Assembly: GCA_900316285.1 (NCBI GenBank)
Contig: ONCG01000015.1
Span: 94,174-158,173, forward strand
DNA from: an uncultured Prevotellaceae bacterium
Lineage (GTDB): Bacteria > Bacteroidota > Bacteroidia > Bacteroidales > Bacteroidaceae
DNA: 64,000 nucleotides
Direction of reading: 5' to 3'
The position numbers and the translations under genes are program-made. Every line of letters starts with the position of its first letter. Within the stretch, counting starts at the first letter, position 1. This document shows, one piece after another, positions 17,941 to 26,463 of this stretch. Below the pieces are notes generated by a model, which did not search any database, was not told the DNA's origin, and saw only the letters and a program-made list of their open reading frames with translations.

Positions 17941-18918
17941 TTAATTATCGATATATGCGTCGAATGCAGGTATAAGTCTATATCGTTCTGAACGCACATA
18001 TCTAAAACCACACCATAAGCCTTTGGGATATGCAGAAAATACGATTCTATGATTTGACAATAATTCTTTCACGAACGTGAACACCCACTGTTCGAGAAAA
18101 CGTGCATAATATGATAGATAACATAAAAATTTTTCCCATTGAGTATTGTTATGTAAATTGCATTTAATTCGATGTGAAACGGCATACGACAGAGCAATCT
18201 CTTTTATCACCCTTTCCCTTGAATATGTACTATGTCCAGCTCCAGCATCAAGATGTTTTATTTCTGTATTATAATGGATAAGCACTTTATACCCCATGAG
18301 ATGTAATTTGTTGAAAAAAAGCAAATCCTCACCAAGAGGATATCCAAAATCCTCCATCCAACGTTCGTCTTCAAAATGTATGGATTGATATGCATCTTTT
18401 TTTATCAACACACAGGCCCCAGCAGCACTCTCAGAAGGCAAAACCGTTTTTGAAGGATGCATATTATAAGTATAACTTGCATTGCGCATCACTTTAAATG
18501 CCCAACCGTCATCTCTTCTTGGGAATGCATACCCAGCAATAGCTTTTTTAAGTTTACCTATAAATGACAATTCTTGCACTTTAAAAACATCCGGAGCTAT
18601 ACAATCTCCATTATTTTCGACGAGTCCTTGATACAACTTTTCTACGAAGTCATCTGCCAACCACAAGTCATCATCACAAAACAGGATGTATTCCGTATCA
18701 ATTTCTTTAAATGATAATGAACGTTGTGTTATCATCCCTTTGGGGCAACGAACGTATTCTTCCCAACCAATTGTTTCCTTTGGAAGTTCATAACCATAAG
18801 GGATATATACAAATATCTTTTGGGGTTTTATAGTCTGCCTATTGAGTGAATCAAGTAGAATTTGATATTTTTCACCAGCAGTGCCAAGAGTACGGATTGC
18901 AACACAATATTTCATCAT
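17941..18918 (-). CDS. GT2-family glycosyltransferase, 325 aa (paralogue of 14443-15459)
   Basis: GT-A transferase with MMKYCVAIRTLGTAGEKYQ, IPYGYELPKETIG, FCDDDLWLADDFVEKLY and WMEDFGYPLGEDLLFF. Whole-length similarity to the 14443 gene points to a tandem duplication followed by divergence, with polymerase and GT4 genes between the copies. The start could also be the second Met. One base separates it from the upstream GT2 gene. Confidence 0.92.
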   Translation of the reverse strand: MMKYCVAIRTLGTAGEKYQILLDSLNRQTIKPQKIFVYIPYGYELPKETIGWEEYVRCPKGMITQRSLSFKEIDTEYILFCDDDLWLADDFVEKLYQGLVENNGDCIAPDVFKVQELSFIGKLKKAIAGYAFPRRDDGWAFKVMRNASYTYNMHPSKTVLPSESAAGACVLIKKDAYQSIHFEDERWMEDFGYPLGEDLLFFNKLHLMGYKVLIHYNTEIKHLDAGAGHSTYSRERVIKEIALSYAVSHRIKCNLHNNTQWEKFLCYLSYYARFLEQWVFTFVKELLSNHRIVFSAYPKGLWCGFRYVRSERYRLIPAFDAYIDN

Positions 18919-18919
18919 C

Positions 18920-19900
18920 TTATTTCTTAATAATTTGTTTCAATGTAAATAAGAAACCATAAATTGTTCTCGCTAGCTGATAATGTCCACGGAAGGCTAA
19001 GTTGTATAAAAGATTAAAAGATTTCTTACGAGGGACGGCAAAAACAATCTGCTCATACTCTCCAAATGTTTCTAAAAACTGTTTTGAAGTAAAGAATTTG
19101 CGCCCAAATGTAAATGCTCGTCCAAACATAAATGACGTTTTTCTTTCAAATGCTAATTCCTTATATGGTGTTCCTCTAAATAACTTAACGAACATATCAC
19201 GCATTACTAAGTCATTCTGATATGTTTTCTCATCATAATGGCGTGACAAAGAATCCGGATAAGTCACATAATGATAATAAGCTTGAGGTAAATATGAAAC
19301 CTTTATCTCATTCTTTAACATGGCACACATACCATATTGATCCTCACATCCATAGAATTCGGTTGGGAAAAGTATGCCATACTTCTTATAAACATTGAGT
19401 CGAATTAACTTGTTCCAGCAATAGCCATACAATTTTCCGACAAGGATATCTTTCATGACTACCTGATGGTCCATGTCCGTTGGTTTCTGAGAGCCATAAA
19501 ATTCAACCTTACCATCATTACGAAAATTGTCACAAATTAGCATATCGGCATCATCTTCCTTGGCCTTGGCATACATCTCTTCCAGGCAATTCAATTCCAC
19601 CCAATCGTCCTGGTCGAACTGAATGGTATATTCCCCCTGGGCAATGGCTAATGCTTTGTTACGCGCATCTGCCAAGCCTCCATTGGGCTTATGCAACACG
19701 CGAACCCTCGAATCTTTTTGAGCATACTCTTCAGCAATCTCACCACATCGGTCAGGAGAGCCATCATCAACCAACATCAGCTCAAAATCCTTAAACGTCT
19801 GGTTCAGCACACAGTCAATCATCCTGCAGACTGTCGCCTCACCTTTATACATGCAGATGATGACGGTAATAGCTGGAGTGGGTCTATTTATTTCGCTCAT
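18920..19900 (-). CDS. GT2-family glycosyltransferase, 326 aa
   Basis: Classic GT-A layout: ITVIICMYKGEATVCRMIDC, ELMLVDDGSPDRCGEIAEEYAQKDSRV, HKPNGGLADARNKAL and the metal-binding FDQDDW, followed by a helical C-terminal part typical of capsular GT2 enzymes. Donor and acceptor cannot be read from sequence. Confidence 0.92.
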   Translation of the reverse strand: MSEINRPTPAITVIICMYKGEATVCRMIDCVLNQTFKDFELMLVDDGSPDRCGEIAEEYAQKDSRVRVLHKPNGGLADARNKALAIAQGEYTIQFDQDDWVELNCLEEMYAKAKEDDADMLICDNFRNDGKVEFYGSQKPTDMDHQVVMKDILVGKLYGYCWNKLIRLNVYKKYGILFPTEFYGCEDQYGMCAMLKNEIKVSYLPQAYYHYVTYPDSLSRHYDEKTYQNDLVMRDMFVKLFRGTPYKELAFERKTSFMFGRAFTFGRKFFTSKQFLETFGEYEQIVFAVPRKKSFNLLYNLAFRGHYQLARTIYGFLFTLKQIIKK

Positions 19901-19914
19901 ACATTGTTTCTGGT

Positions 19915-20075
19915 TTATAGTTTCTAAAGATAGTTGTCATACGGATCTCACAGACAGGGCGCTAAAGCGCGGTTCAAAGTTTAAAGTTCAAACAATAGAA
20001 CACCTTTATTCGAGAATAAAGCTCTTGATTGCATGCATAAATAAAACCATCATAAGAAAAAAGAAACTTGAAACC
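19915..20075. repeat. Direct-repeat block, copy 1 (pairs with 21267-21420)
   Basis: The order GTTTCTGG/TAGTTTCTAAAG, CATACGGATCTCACAGACAG, GCGCTAAAGCGCGGTTCAAAG, TTTAAAGTTCAAA, ACACCTTT, AAATAAAA...ATCATAAGAAAAA is repeated in the same orientation downstream of the SDR gene. The two blocks flank that gene. Confidence 0.65.
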
Positions 20076-20098
20076 TGAACCTAGAAACTAATATCCCT

Positions 20099-21046
20099 TT
20101 AGAATTTGGTCTGTGTGAGTCCTTTTATCTCACGATAGAACAGCGCAATGCCCTTTTTCAAAGGTGTAAATTCAACGTCTACATATTTCCGAAGCCTTGA
20201 AGTATCGAGAATCATGTGGGCAACATCAACCTTTCGTGCAGATTGGTATTCTACACGCACTTCTTCGGAAACTGTGTATTTTAGCACATTGATGATGTCA
20301 TTGATGGATTCACCTACCCCGCTACCAATATTCAAGGTTGTGTTGCAAATATCGTTCTCCAATAACTGACAGAAAATCTCACTGAGATCATTGATATAGA
20401 TATAATCTCTCACATTCGAACCATCTCCCCACACTTCGATTGGTTCTCCGGCTAAAATTTTACCTAATGCAACTGCTATAAGGCCTTGCTTGGCATGGAT
20501 ATTCTGGCCATGCCCATAAGGATTGGATGGGCGCACGACTAGATACCGAAGTCCAGCCGTACGATGAACATAGAGAATAGAGTTCTCCATCATCTGTTTC
20601 GACCAACCATAATAGGAGATAGGAGCCATCGGGTCCGTTTCCTTAAACGGAGTCATGTCTGTACGATTACCATAAACGGTGCCACCCGAAGAGAAATACA
20701 CAAACTTGATATCTTTCTGGGCACAATACTGCATCAGCTCAATTGTCGGAAAGATTACCTGCTGATACTCTCGTTTGTAATCTTCAAAGGTACTGCCAGG
20801 AATTATCGTTGCCACGAGGTGGATGACGATATCTATCTTGTTTGCTTCGATAATGGTCTGTACAAAATCAATATCCTGCAATGTTCCTCGAAACACCTGC
20901 ACATCCATTCCGTCCAGACGGGATATGTTGGCAAAAGGTGGCTCCAGGACATACAACTTTACATCATCACTCCTCGTTATCAGCGTCCGAATCAAATTCG
21001 AGCCGATAAATCCAGCACCACCAAGAAAAAGTATATTATGCATCAT
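20099..21046 (-). CDS. Extended SDR sugar-nucleotide epimerase/dehydratase, 315 aa
   Basis: NAD-binding GGAGFIGS at the N-terminus, the SSGGTVYG catalytic Ser/Thr region, YxxxK as YYGWSK, and RPSNPYGHGQ plus GDGSNVRDYIYINDL, all as in UDP-glucose 4-epimerase-like extended SDRs. It probably makes an activated sugar for the repeat unit; the exact product is not determined. The start is set at MMHNILFLGG; a slightly earlier Met (21058) exists. The gene is flanked by direct repeats. Confidence 0.85.
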   Translation of the reverse strand: MMHNILFLGGAGFIGSNLIRTLITRSDDVKLYVLEPPFANISRLDGMDVQVFRGTLQDIDFVQTIIEANKIDIVIHLVATIIPGSTFEDYKREYQQVIFPTIELMQYCAQKDIKFVYFSSGGTVYGNRTDMTPFKETDPMAPISYYGWSKQMMENSILYVHRTAGLRYLVVRPSNPYGHGQNIHAKQGLIAVALGKILAGEPIEVWGDGSNVRDYIYINDLSEIFCQLLENDICNTTLNIGSGVGESINDIINVLKYTVSEEVRVEYQSARKVDVAHMILDTSRLRKYVDVEFTPLKKGIALFYREIKGLTQTKF

Positions 21047-21058
21047 ATTCAATAGCAA

Positions 21059-21517
21059 CTATGTCGCGGTTCAATGCCCTGTGGGCAGTTTAAAGTCCAA
21101 CAAACGTTCAATAGCTGCTTCGCAGCGTTCAAAGTTCAATAGTTCTCTCCGATAAACTCCGAAAGCGGCAGAGCCGAGCGCAAATGGTTCAATCGCCTAC
21201 GGCGGAAATTGTACAAATTGTATTCAAAATTCAGCAGAAAAGGACGCGATGGACTGTATCCATACGCTGTTTCTAGTTTCAAGTTTCTTGTTTTGTCACA
21301 CGGATCTCACAGACTGGACGCTAAAGCGCGGTTCAAAGTTTAAAGTTTAAAGTTCAAAGAATATAAACACCTTTCTTTTCAAATAAAAAGCGCTACATGC
21401 AGCTATCATCAGAAAAACGATCCATATAGATGGTAAAGATCTGTGTGAAGTTTATTATGTTTGTTGATTTTTATTGAATTTTTGAATAATTTTGAGCGGA
21501 GCGACCCTTGAATTATA
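21059..21517. repeat. Repeat-filled gap upstream of the SDR gene
   Basis: No gene. It holds TTCAAAG/TTCAATAG linkers with small palindromes, GCCTACGGCGGAAATTGTAC (related to 40830-40870), the second copy of the direct-repeat block (21267-21420) and a partial GGTCG/CGACC element ending at 21506. Confidence 0.65.
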
Positions 21518-21630
21518 GGTCGGCCAGAGGCCTCAAAATCGTTTGAAAATCTTTTGCAAAATCTCCCAATTAATGTTTGAACGATTTTTTATTAGATTTT
21601 TGAATAATTTTAAGGAGCAACGCGACGACC
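21518..21630. mobile_element. 113-bp MITE-like element, GGTCG...CGACC family, copy A
   Basis: It starts GGTCGGCCAGAGGCCTCAAA, has an A/T core (ATTAATGTTTGAACGATTTT) and ends with an AATTTTAAGGAGCAACGCGA segment closing in CGACC. Inverted GGTCG/CGACC ends each carry a small palindrome. Copies are at 22631, 22744 and 42822, with partial ones near 21440 and 41052. Confidence 0.65.
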
Positions 21631-21635
21631 ATAAT

Positions 21636-21724
21636 TACACGCGTCAGCCCTTACCCGCAGCTCCGCTGCCTTACACGCCGTTAGGCCTTACCCGCGGCTA
21701 GCTGCATTGAACGTCGCAACGCGA
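21636..21724. repeat. Mini-hairpin array d (3' of the Fic gene)
   Basis: GCAGCTCCGCTGC, GGCTAGCTGC and GTCGCAACGCGAC units are joined by CCTTACAC, CCTTACCC and TTGAAC linkers. The last palindrome runs into the stop codon of the Fic gene at 21725. Confidence 0.78.
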
Positions 21725-22588
21725 CTATTCTTGCTCATAATAATATGAGTAGTCAATACCCTTCATGAAGATCTCGCGGTCGTCAATCTTATCCGTGAGT
21801 GCCTGTTTAAGGAGCAGTCGTATCCTACTGCTATCCATCTGGCTCTCCACCATCGCACTGAGATATTCGTTCTTGTCGATTTTGCTCCAGTCGACACACA
21901 TGCCCAGTCGTTTCTTGAAGATGAGGTCGAGCCAGATGCGTGTGCTGCGGCCATTGCCCTCCATAAACGGGTGAGCCACGTTCATTTCAACATATTTGTC
22001 TACAATCTCATCGAAGGTATTCTCCGGCATCTGTTCGATGGTGTTCAAGTTCTGTGGCAGATACTCCGCAAGGCAAAACAGCGTGTTTCCTTTTGAGATG
22101 GTCTTCGTCCGTATCTTTCCAGCAAAGTCGTAGAGTCCACCAAAGATGTAGGCATGAATCTGCTGCAATGCTTTCACGGTTCCAACATCCTTATCTGCAA
22201 CCAGGTTGCTTTCAATAAACGTATATGCTTTCTTTTTGCTGCGTCCATCAATGGTGTTATCGCTGTAGGTGAACCATTCCAGGAACTCCGTAGCTTTCTT
22301 ACTAGGAATGGCCTTCACAACCTCCATGATATCATCCTGCAAGAAACAATCAGTTGCATATTTCTTTCCATCAGCAGCCGTCAACTTCAGTTGACTACAA
22401 CGTGTAGTCAACTCGTTGCCGGATTTCTTCAAACGGGTTTTAAGAACGCTCCAATACTTCCGTGGGTTAGCACTCTCAGTGATAGCTTCAACGATATCCA
22501 GCACAGAGAACCACCACTTGGAATGCTCCTCATCCCAAATGGCTCTCACCTCATGATCGTGATAAAATCTAATCGACTGCTTACTCAT
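21725..22588 (-). CDS. Bro-N/Fic domain fusion protein, 287 aa
   Basis: The N-terminal about 100 residues match a Bro-N-type DNA-binding-like domain (VRAIWDEEHSKWWFSVLDIVEAITES, then RKYWSVLKTRLKK). The Fic domain follows, with LHxY-like IHAYIFGGLYDFAGKIRTKTISKG and an intact catalytic loop HPFMEGNGR (residues 206-214) followed by STR. Fic enzymes AMPylate or otherwise modify proteins. I cannot find a clear (S/T)xxxE(G/N) inhibitory helix in this protein or a small antitoxin gene beside it. It stands inside the polysaccharide locus between repeat arrays, suggesting an inserted accessory gene. Confidence 0.88.
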   Translation of the reverse strand: MSKQSIRFYHDHEVRAIWDEEHSKWWFSVLDIVEAITESANPRKYWSVLKTRLKKSGNELTTRCSQLKLTAADGKKYATDCFLQDDIMEVVKAIPSKKATEFLEWFTYSDNTIDGRSKKKAYTFIESNLVADKDVGTVKALQQIHAYIFGGLYDFAGKIRTKTISKGNTLFCLAEYLPQNLNTIEQMPENTFDEIVDKYVEMNVAHPFMEGNGRSTRIWLDLIFKKRLGMCVDWSKIDKNEYLSAMVESQMDSSRIRLLLKQALTDKIDDREIFMKGIDYSYYYEQE

Positions 22589-22630
22589 ACTATTAATCGT
22601 ACAGCCTGCTGCTGTCGCTCACTTATAATT

Positions 22631-22732
22631 GGTCGGCCAGAGGCCTCAAAATCGATAAAAAATCTTTTTAAAAATCTATCAATACTCAAACTGAATGATT
22701 TTATATTTTTAATGATTTTGAGCGAAGCGAAC
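22631..22732. mobile_element. MITE-like element, GGTCG...CGA family, copy B1
   Basis: It starts GGTCGGCCAGAGGCCTCAAA, identical to copy A, and ends ATTTTGAGCGAAGCGAAC. It is followed 12 bases later by copy B2. The two lie just upstream of the Fic start codon. Confidence 0.6.
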
Positions 22733-22743
22733 TTTGCATTATT

Positions 22744-22850
22744 GGTCGTACTGCGTACTCAAAATCTCAAGAAAATCTATTTCAAAATCTACTAACGAAT
22801 GTTTGAATAATTTTTTATCTAATTTTTGAATGATTTTGAGCGAAGCGACC
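22744..22850. mobile_element. 107-bp MITE-like element, GGTCG...CGACC family, copy B2
   Basis: It starts GGTCGTACTGCGTACTCAAA and ends ATTTTGAGCGAAGCGACC. The core TGTTTGAATAATTTTTTATC matches copy A, while the end palindrome (TACTGCGTA) differs from copy A (GCCAGAGGC). Confidence 0.65.
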
Positions 22851-22868
22851 CATTGTCTAAACTCGGAA

Positions 22869-23066
22869 AGCTATGCTTTCAGACTGCTAGAGCATTGCTT
22901 TCAGACTGCTAGAGCATTGCTTTCAGACCACGGGAGCAATGCTTTCGGACCTCGGGAGCAGTGCTTTTAGAGCTTGGGAGCAATGCTTTAGACCTTACGG
23001 AGCAGTGCTCTGGACCATACGGAGCAATGCTCTGTAGGGTACGGAGCAGTGCTTTTACAGGTGATA
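22869..23066. repeat. Iteron-like array: nine units of exactly 22 bp
   Basis: Units begin at 22869, 22891, 22913, 22935, 22957, 22979, 23001, 23023 and 23045. Eight of the nine begin with AGCA-N-TGCT (N = T, A or G); unit 1 begins AGCTATGCT. The remaining 13 bases vary (CTTTCAGACTGCTAG in units 1-2). The period equals about two helical turns. It lies just downstream of the VirE-type gene. Confidence 0.9.
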
Positions 23067-23276
23067 AGTAACGAGTTTCTAGCTCCAAGTTTCTTCAGAT
23101 ATCTATGTGTGTTCTGATACTTCTGAATTACACATTTCAATTACATATTACACAACTCGCACAACTCGCTGACCATCAAAGGGTTAGATTAGTGTAATCA
23201 AAAATCCGATTACACTGTTTTAAAGCTTTAGTTATCAATGAATTACGCAAAAAGTGCAATATGTAATAGGAATTTA

Positions 23277-25454
23277 TCATTTTTCTTGGACAACAACCTG
23301 ATAGGCATTGCCACTACTACCACGATGCCCCTCACATCCCATGCTGACAAGTATTTTACCTACTTTGATAAATGTTGCACGGTTTGCTTGCACACCTGGA
23401 AAACGCTCTCGCAAAATGCTGACAATCTTTACAACAGGAAGAATGACAGCATTCGTATCACCTGATTTCGGTTTCCTAAAGAGCGAGCGCACCATTTCCT
23501 CGATGCTATCCAGCTGGCGGAACTGCTCATTATGCGCGATGACCTCTGCCGTTTCCTCGTCCGTGAGCCAATAACGCAGGCCACTTTGAACCTCTGCCAA
23601 CAGCTGCGCATACAATTGGGCGTAGTCCACTGGCGACTCCGTATCAATACGTCCCGTGACGTTCACGCACAGGAACCGACGGGCACCCGTAGGGTCCGTG
23701 AGTGGCAACTGCTGATTCGTCGTAGCAATAAAGCTCGCATAACGACGCCGATTGCTGATGCTCTTTCCGTAGGGCACTCGCAACTTCACGTCGGGTTTCG
23801 ACAGCAGATACTTCAACAGCGGCTGACGGCTCGCACCAATGCTATCGAACTCGTCGACGTTGATCAAGGCATACGACGATAGCTGGTTCAGCAGGTCGAA
23901 TTCATTCTTGAAGTTCACCCGATCATTATAATAAGGTGTAAGCTCTGGCGGCAACACCTTTCCACAGAACGTGGACTTGCCGCATCCCTGAGGGCCAATC
24001 AGCAGGGGCATCAGCGCATTCCCGTGACTACGGTCCTTGCCCAGCCAATGGGCGACCATCGACCGCATCCATACAGGGAAGAAACGCTGCCACAGCGCAT
24101 CATCGGTCGGCACCAGTTGTGCAAAAGCCGTCACACGATCGGTTCCATCCCAGGCCCGCAGGTGTGACAGATAGTCTTCAATGGGATCGTACTGCGGGAT
24201 GTCATTCGACTCGATATATCGCTTGATGTCCCTATCCCACGACTTCAGCCCTGCCAGCATTGCCTTTGTCGTCATGGAGTTCCGCACTTCACCGGTGACA
24301 TCCTGGAAGTCGAAGTCTGGCTGGGAGAGCTCACGATACTGTGTCACTCTCGTCAACACATTCTTTCGGAACTCGTAGTTCTGATCCATGAACACCTTCG
24401 TGCGCAGAATCAGCAATGCTGACTCGGGTATCGGACGCAACGAGACGCCCCCGGTTGCATTCCTCTTCAGTAGCCGACGCATTGCCTTAGGATTATAGGC
24501 ATTGTCGAAGATACTTTCTGCCAGGAGGGTATCGCGTCCCAGATTCGGACTGAACAACGTCAGCCGCAGGGCCAGTGCCTTCGGCACTCCCGCTTCCATA
24601 CAGTATTGTGCATGATGCGTGAGCACTTCTACACGATATTCGTCTTCATCATCGATGTGTGCACTGTCTTCAAACGCCTTCCGCAGACAATGCTGCACAA
24701 GGATGTGCTGTGTCTGGGCAAGCGAACGGCCAGGCAGCAGATTCGCATCCGCAGCCGTCGGCTGATATGGCGATACCAGCGAAAGAGGCTCGCTGTCATC
24801 GGCATAGAACGGGATGGCATCCGGATTGTAGCACAACGCCGCATCGGCACTCACGAGGCAGGTGCGGTCGAGGCGCGGCTCCAGCACATCTACCGTCAGC
24901 TCCAACTGAGCCGTATAGAACTTCTGTGCTGCGGCGTATGCATTATAGTGGAAGCGCCGAATCTGCTCATCGTCCGTGGGCAGCTCATTTTCTTCCCGAC
25001 GACAGTCGGGATAGAGTTCCGCCCGACAGATAATCACCACCGACCGTCCCTCTGCACCGACGAATGCCAACAGCGTCTGAGGTTGTCGGCCTGCGAAGAA
25101 TCTCAGTCCGATAGCCTCATCTGTATCCTTCAGGTTGTTCACCTCCAGCATCACCAGTCCGTTATAGGCCACCCGCGTCATCTTTCCTTCCCGCTTTTGC
25201 CACTCCGCAGCCACGCACACCCTAGGCACACTCTTCGGCTCCTCCACGCACAACTCCAGTCCGCATCGCTCATCATCCATTCGGCTCGCCTTCTTCAGCG
25301 GCCACACCTCACGATACGTCTGCAGCTCCCGTCCATATTTCTGTCCGCGAATCATCTCCACCAATTCTTCCATTGAGATGCGAGACGCAGATGAAATGCT
25401 TCCGCGTTGTTTGAAAAGTGTTATCATATCAAAACTATGCTTCAAATACGACAT
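23277..25454 (-). CDS. VirE-type primase/helicase-like ATPase (BT4734-like), 725 aa
   Basis: The N-terminal part resembles the BT4734/VirE N-terminal domain of Bacteroidota (ELVEMIRGQKYGRELQTYR). The central domain is the virulence-associated E P-loop ATPase with Walker A LIGPQGCGKSTF (about 487-498), Walker B ALINVDEFD (about 526-534) and sensor IATTNQQLPLTDPTGARRFL. The C-terminal about 80 residues are a small helical domain (PVVKIVSILRERFPGVQANRATFIKVG). The start may be the Met at 25427 (MITLFKQRG), which fits the family better. Such genes commonly sit in Bacteroides capsule loci beside HU-like and cell-wall hydrolase genes; here those lie at 63-64 kb. Confidence 0.88.
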   Translation of the reverse strand: MSYLKHSFDMITLFKQRGSISSASRISMEELVEMIRGQKYGRELQTYREVWPLKKASRMDDERCGLELCVEEPKSVPRVCVAAEWQKREGKMTRVAYNGLVMLEVNNLKDTDEAIGLRFFAGRQPQTLLAFVGAEGRSVVIICRAELYPDCRREENELPTDDEQIRRFHYNAYAAAQKFYTAQLELTVDVLEPRLDRTCLVSADAALCYNPDAIPFYADDSEPLSLVSPYQPTAADANLLPGRSLAQTQHILVQHCLRKAFEDSAHIDDEDEYRVEVLTHHAQYCMEAGVPKALALRLTLFSPNLGRDTLLAESIFDNAYNPKAMRRLLKRNATGGVSLRPIPESALLILRTKVFMDQNYEFRKNVLTRVTQYRELSQPDFDFQDVTGEVRNSMTTKAMLAGLKSWDRDIKRYIESNDIPQYDPIEDYLSHLRAWDGTDRVTAFAQLVPTDDALWQRFFPVWMRSMVAHWLGKDRSHGNALMPLLIGPQGCGKSTFCGKVLPPELTPYYNDRVNFKNEFDLLNQLSSYALINVDEFDSIGASRQPLLKYLLSKPDVKLRVPYGKSISNRRRYASFIATTNQQLPLTDPTGARRFLCVNVTGRIDTESPVDYAQLYAQLLAEVQSGLRYWLTDEETAEVIAHNEQFRQLDSIEEMVRSLFRKPKSGDTNAVILPVVKIVSILRERFPGVQANRATFIKVGKILVSMGCEGHRGSSGNAYQVVVQEK

Positions 25455-25507
25455 TTAGCAATAACGCTCAATGCTCAATTGAACCCAGTTACAAACTATC
25501 GTCATTA

Positions 25508-26458
25508 CTACTTACGAATATAAGCAAGAAGTCTATAGTAGCCAATAATTATAAAACGTAGCCATTTATTCCTTTGATACAAAAGCGTTTTGCTTTTCTT
25601 ATCAAGAAAACAATGACTATTTTGAATATCCCGTTTTAAATTAGCAACAAATTCACTTTCCATCCATGACGTATCGAACGGGTTCTGATAAGACCACCAT
25701 AGGATTGGATGAAAACGGTCTAAAATCATTGCAGACATATATTTTTCATGCTCTTCCACAGGGATAGAAGCCAGTCTCATTTTATGGAATAACTGTTCAC
25801 CTTCAGGATTTCTTTTATTAGTATGAACAGCACCCTCTACATTTTTGAAATAATCATAAACATATGAATTAATTACGATAGGGTCCTTATCTGTGGCAAA
25901 TGCACATCGAATGTTAAAAAGCATATCTTCTCCCAACCGAACCTCCCGAGGTATACCAAACATAAATGATGTAATAATTGAGCGCCGAATCAAACGCCCC
26001 CAAGGAGCAGCATGGATACGTGTTCCAGAAATAGTATCAAAACGATATTGCTGTATATCATAATGATCTGGTAAAACTAGGTATTTCTTCCCTACAGGAT
26101 AACCTATTACAATATCTGTGTCATTAACTAAAGAAGCATTATATAGATCTTCCAATGCATTGGGAGTAATTGAATCGTCTGAATCTACCAAAGTTATCCA
26201 TTCACCCATTGCTGCATCTACTCCTGTTTCACGAGCTTTTATGACACCACCATTTTGCCTATGAATTACCCGAATCCGGCTATCTCTCTTTGCCAATTCA
26301 TCTGCAATTACACCTGTTCTATCAGGACTACCATCATCAACGAGGATTATCTCAAAATCTTCGAATGATGAAATAAGAATACTATTAACGCATTTCTCCA
26401 AAAACTGTTCAACTCTAAAACAGGGAACAATAACTGATACTGCAACTTTATGTCCCAT
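25508..26458 (-). CDS. GT2-family glycosyltransferase, 316 aa
   Basis: GT-A transferase: VSVIVPCFRVEQFLEKCVNS, EIILVDDGSPDRTGVIADE, HRQNGGVIKARETGVDAA and metal-binding DSDDSITPNALEDLY, with a conserved GEDMLFN later. The start at 26458 is chosen because the longer frame (to 26527) would overlap the upstream gene by 64 bases. Confidence 0.92.
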   Translation of the reverse strand: MGHKVAVSVIVPCFRVEQFLEKCVNSILISSFEDFEIILVDDGSPDRTGVIADELAKRDSRIRVIHRQNGGVIKARETGVDAAMGEWITLVDSDDSITPNALEDLYNASLVNDTDIVIGYPVGKKYLVLPDHYDIQQYRFDTISGTRIHAAPWGRLIRRSIITSFMFGIPREVRLGEDMLFNIRCAFATDKDPIVINSYVYDYFKNVEGAVHTNKRNPEGEQLFHKMRLASIPVEEHEKYMSAMILDRFHPILWWSYQNPFDTSWMESEFVANLKRDIQNSHCFLDKKSKTLLYQRNKWLRFIIIGYYRLLAYIRK

Positions 26459-26463
26459 AATAT

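Noticed and set aside
21725-22588. Fic toxin-antitoxin pair
   Set aside because: No small antitoxin frame lies next to the gene; both flanks are repeat DNA.
22869-23066. CRISPR array
   Set aside because: The unit is only 22 bp with no separate spacer of fixed length between identical repeats, and no cas genes are present.
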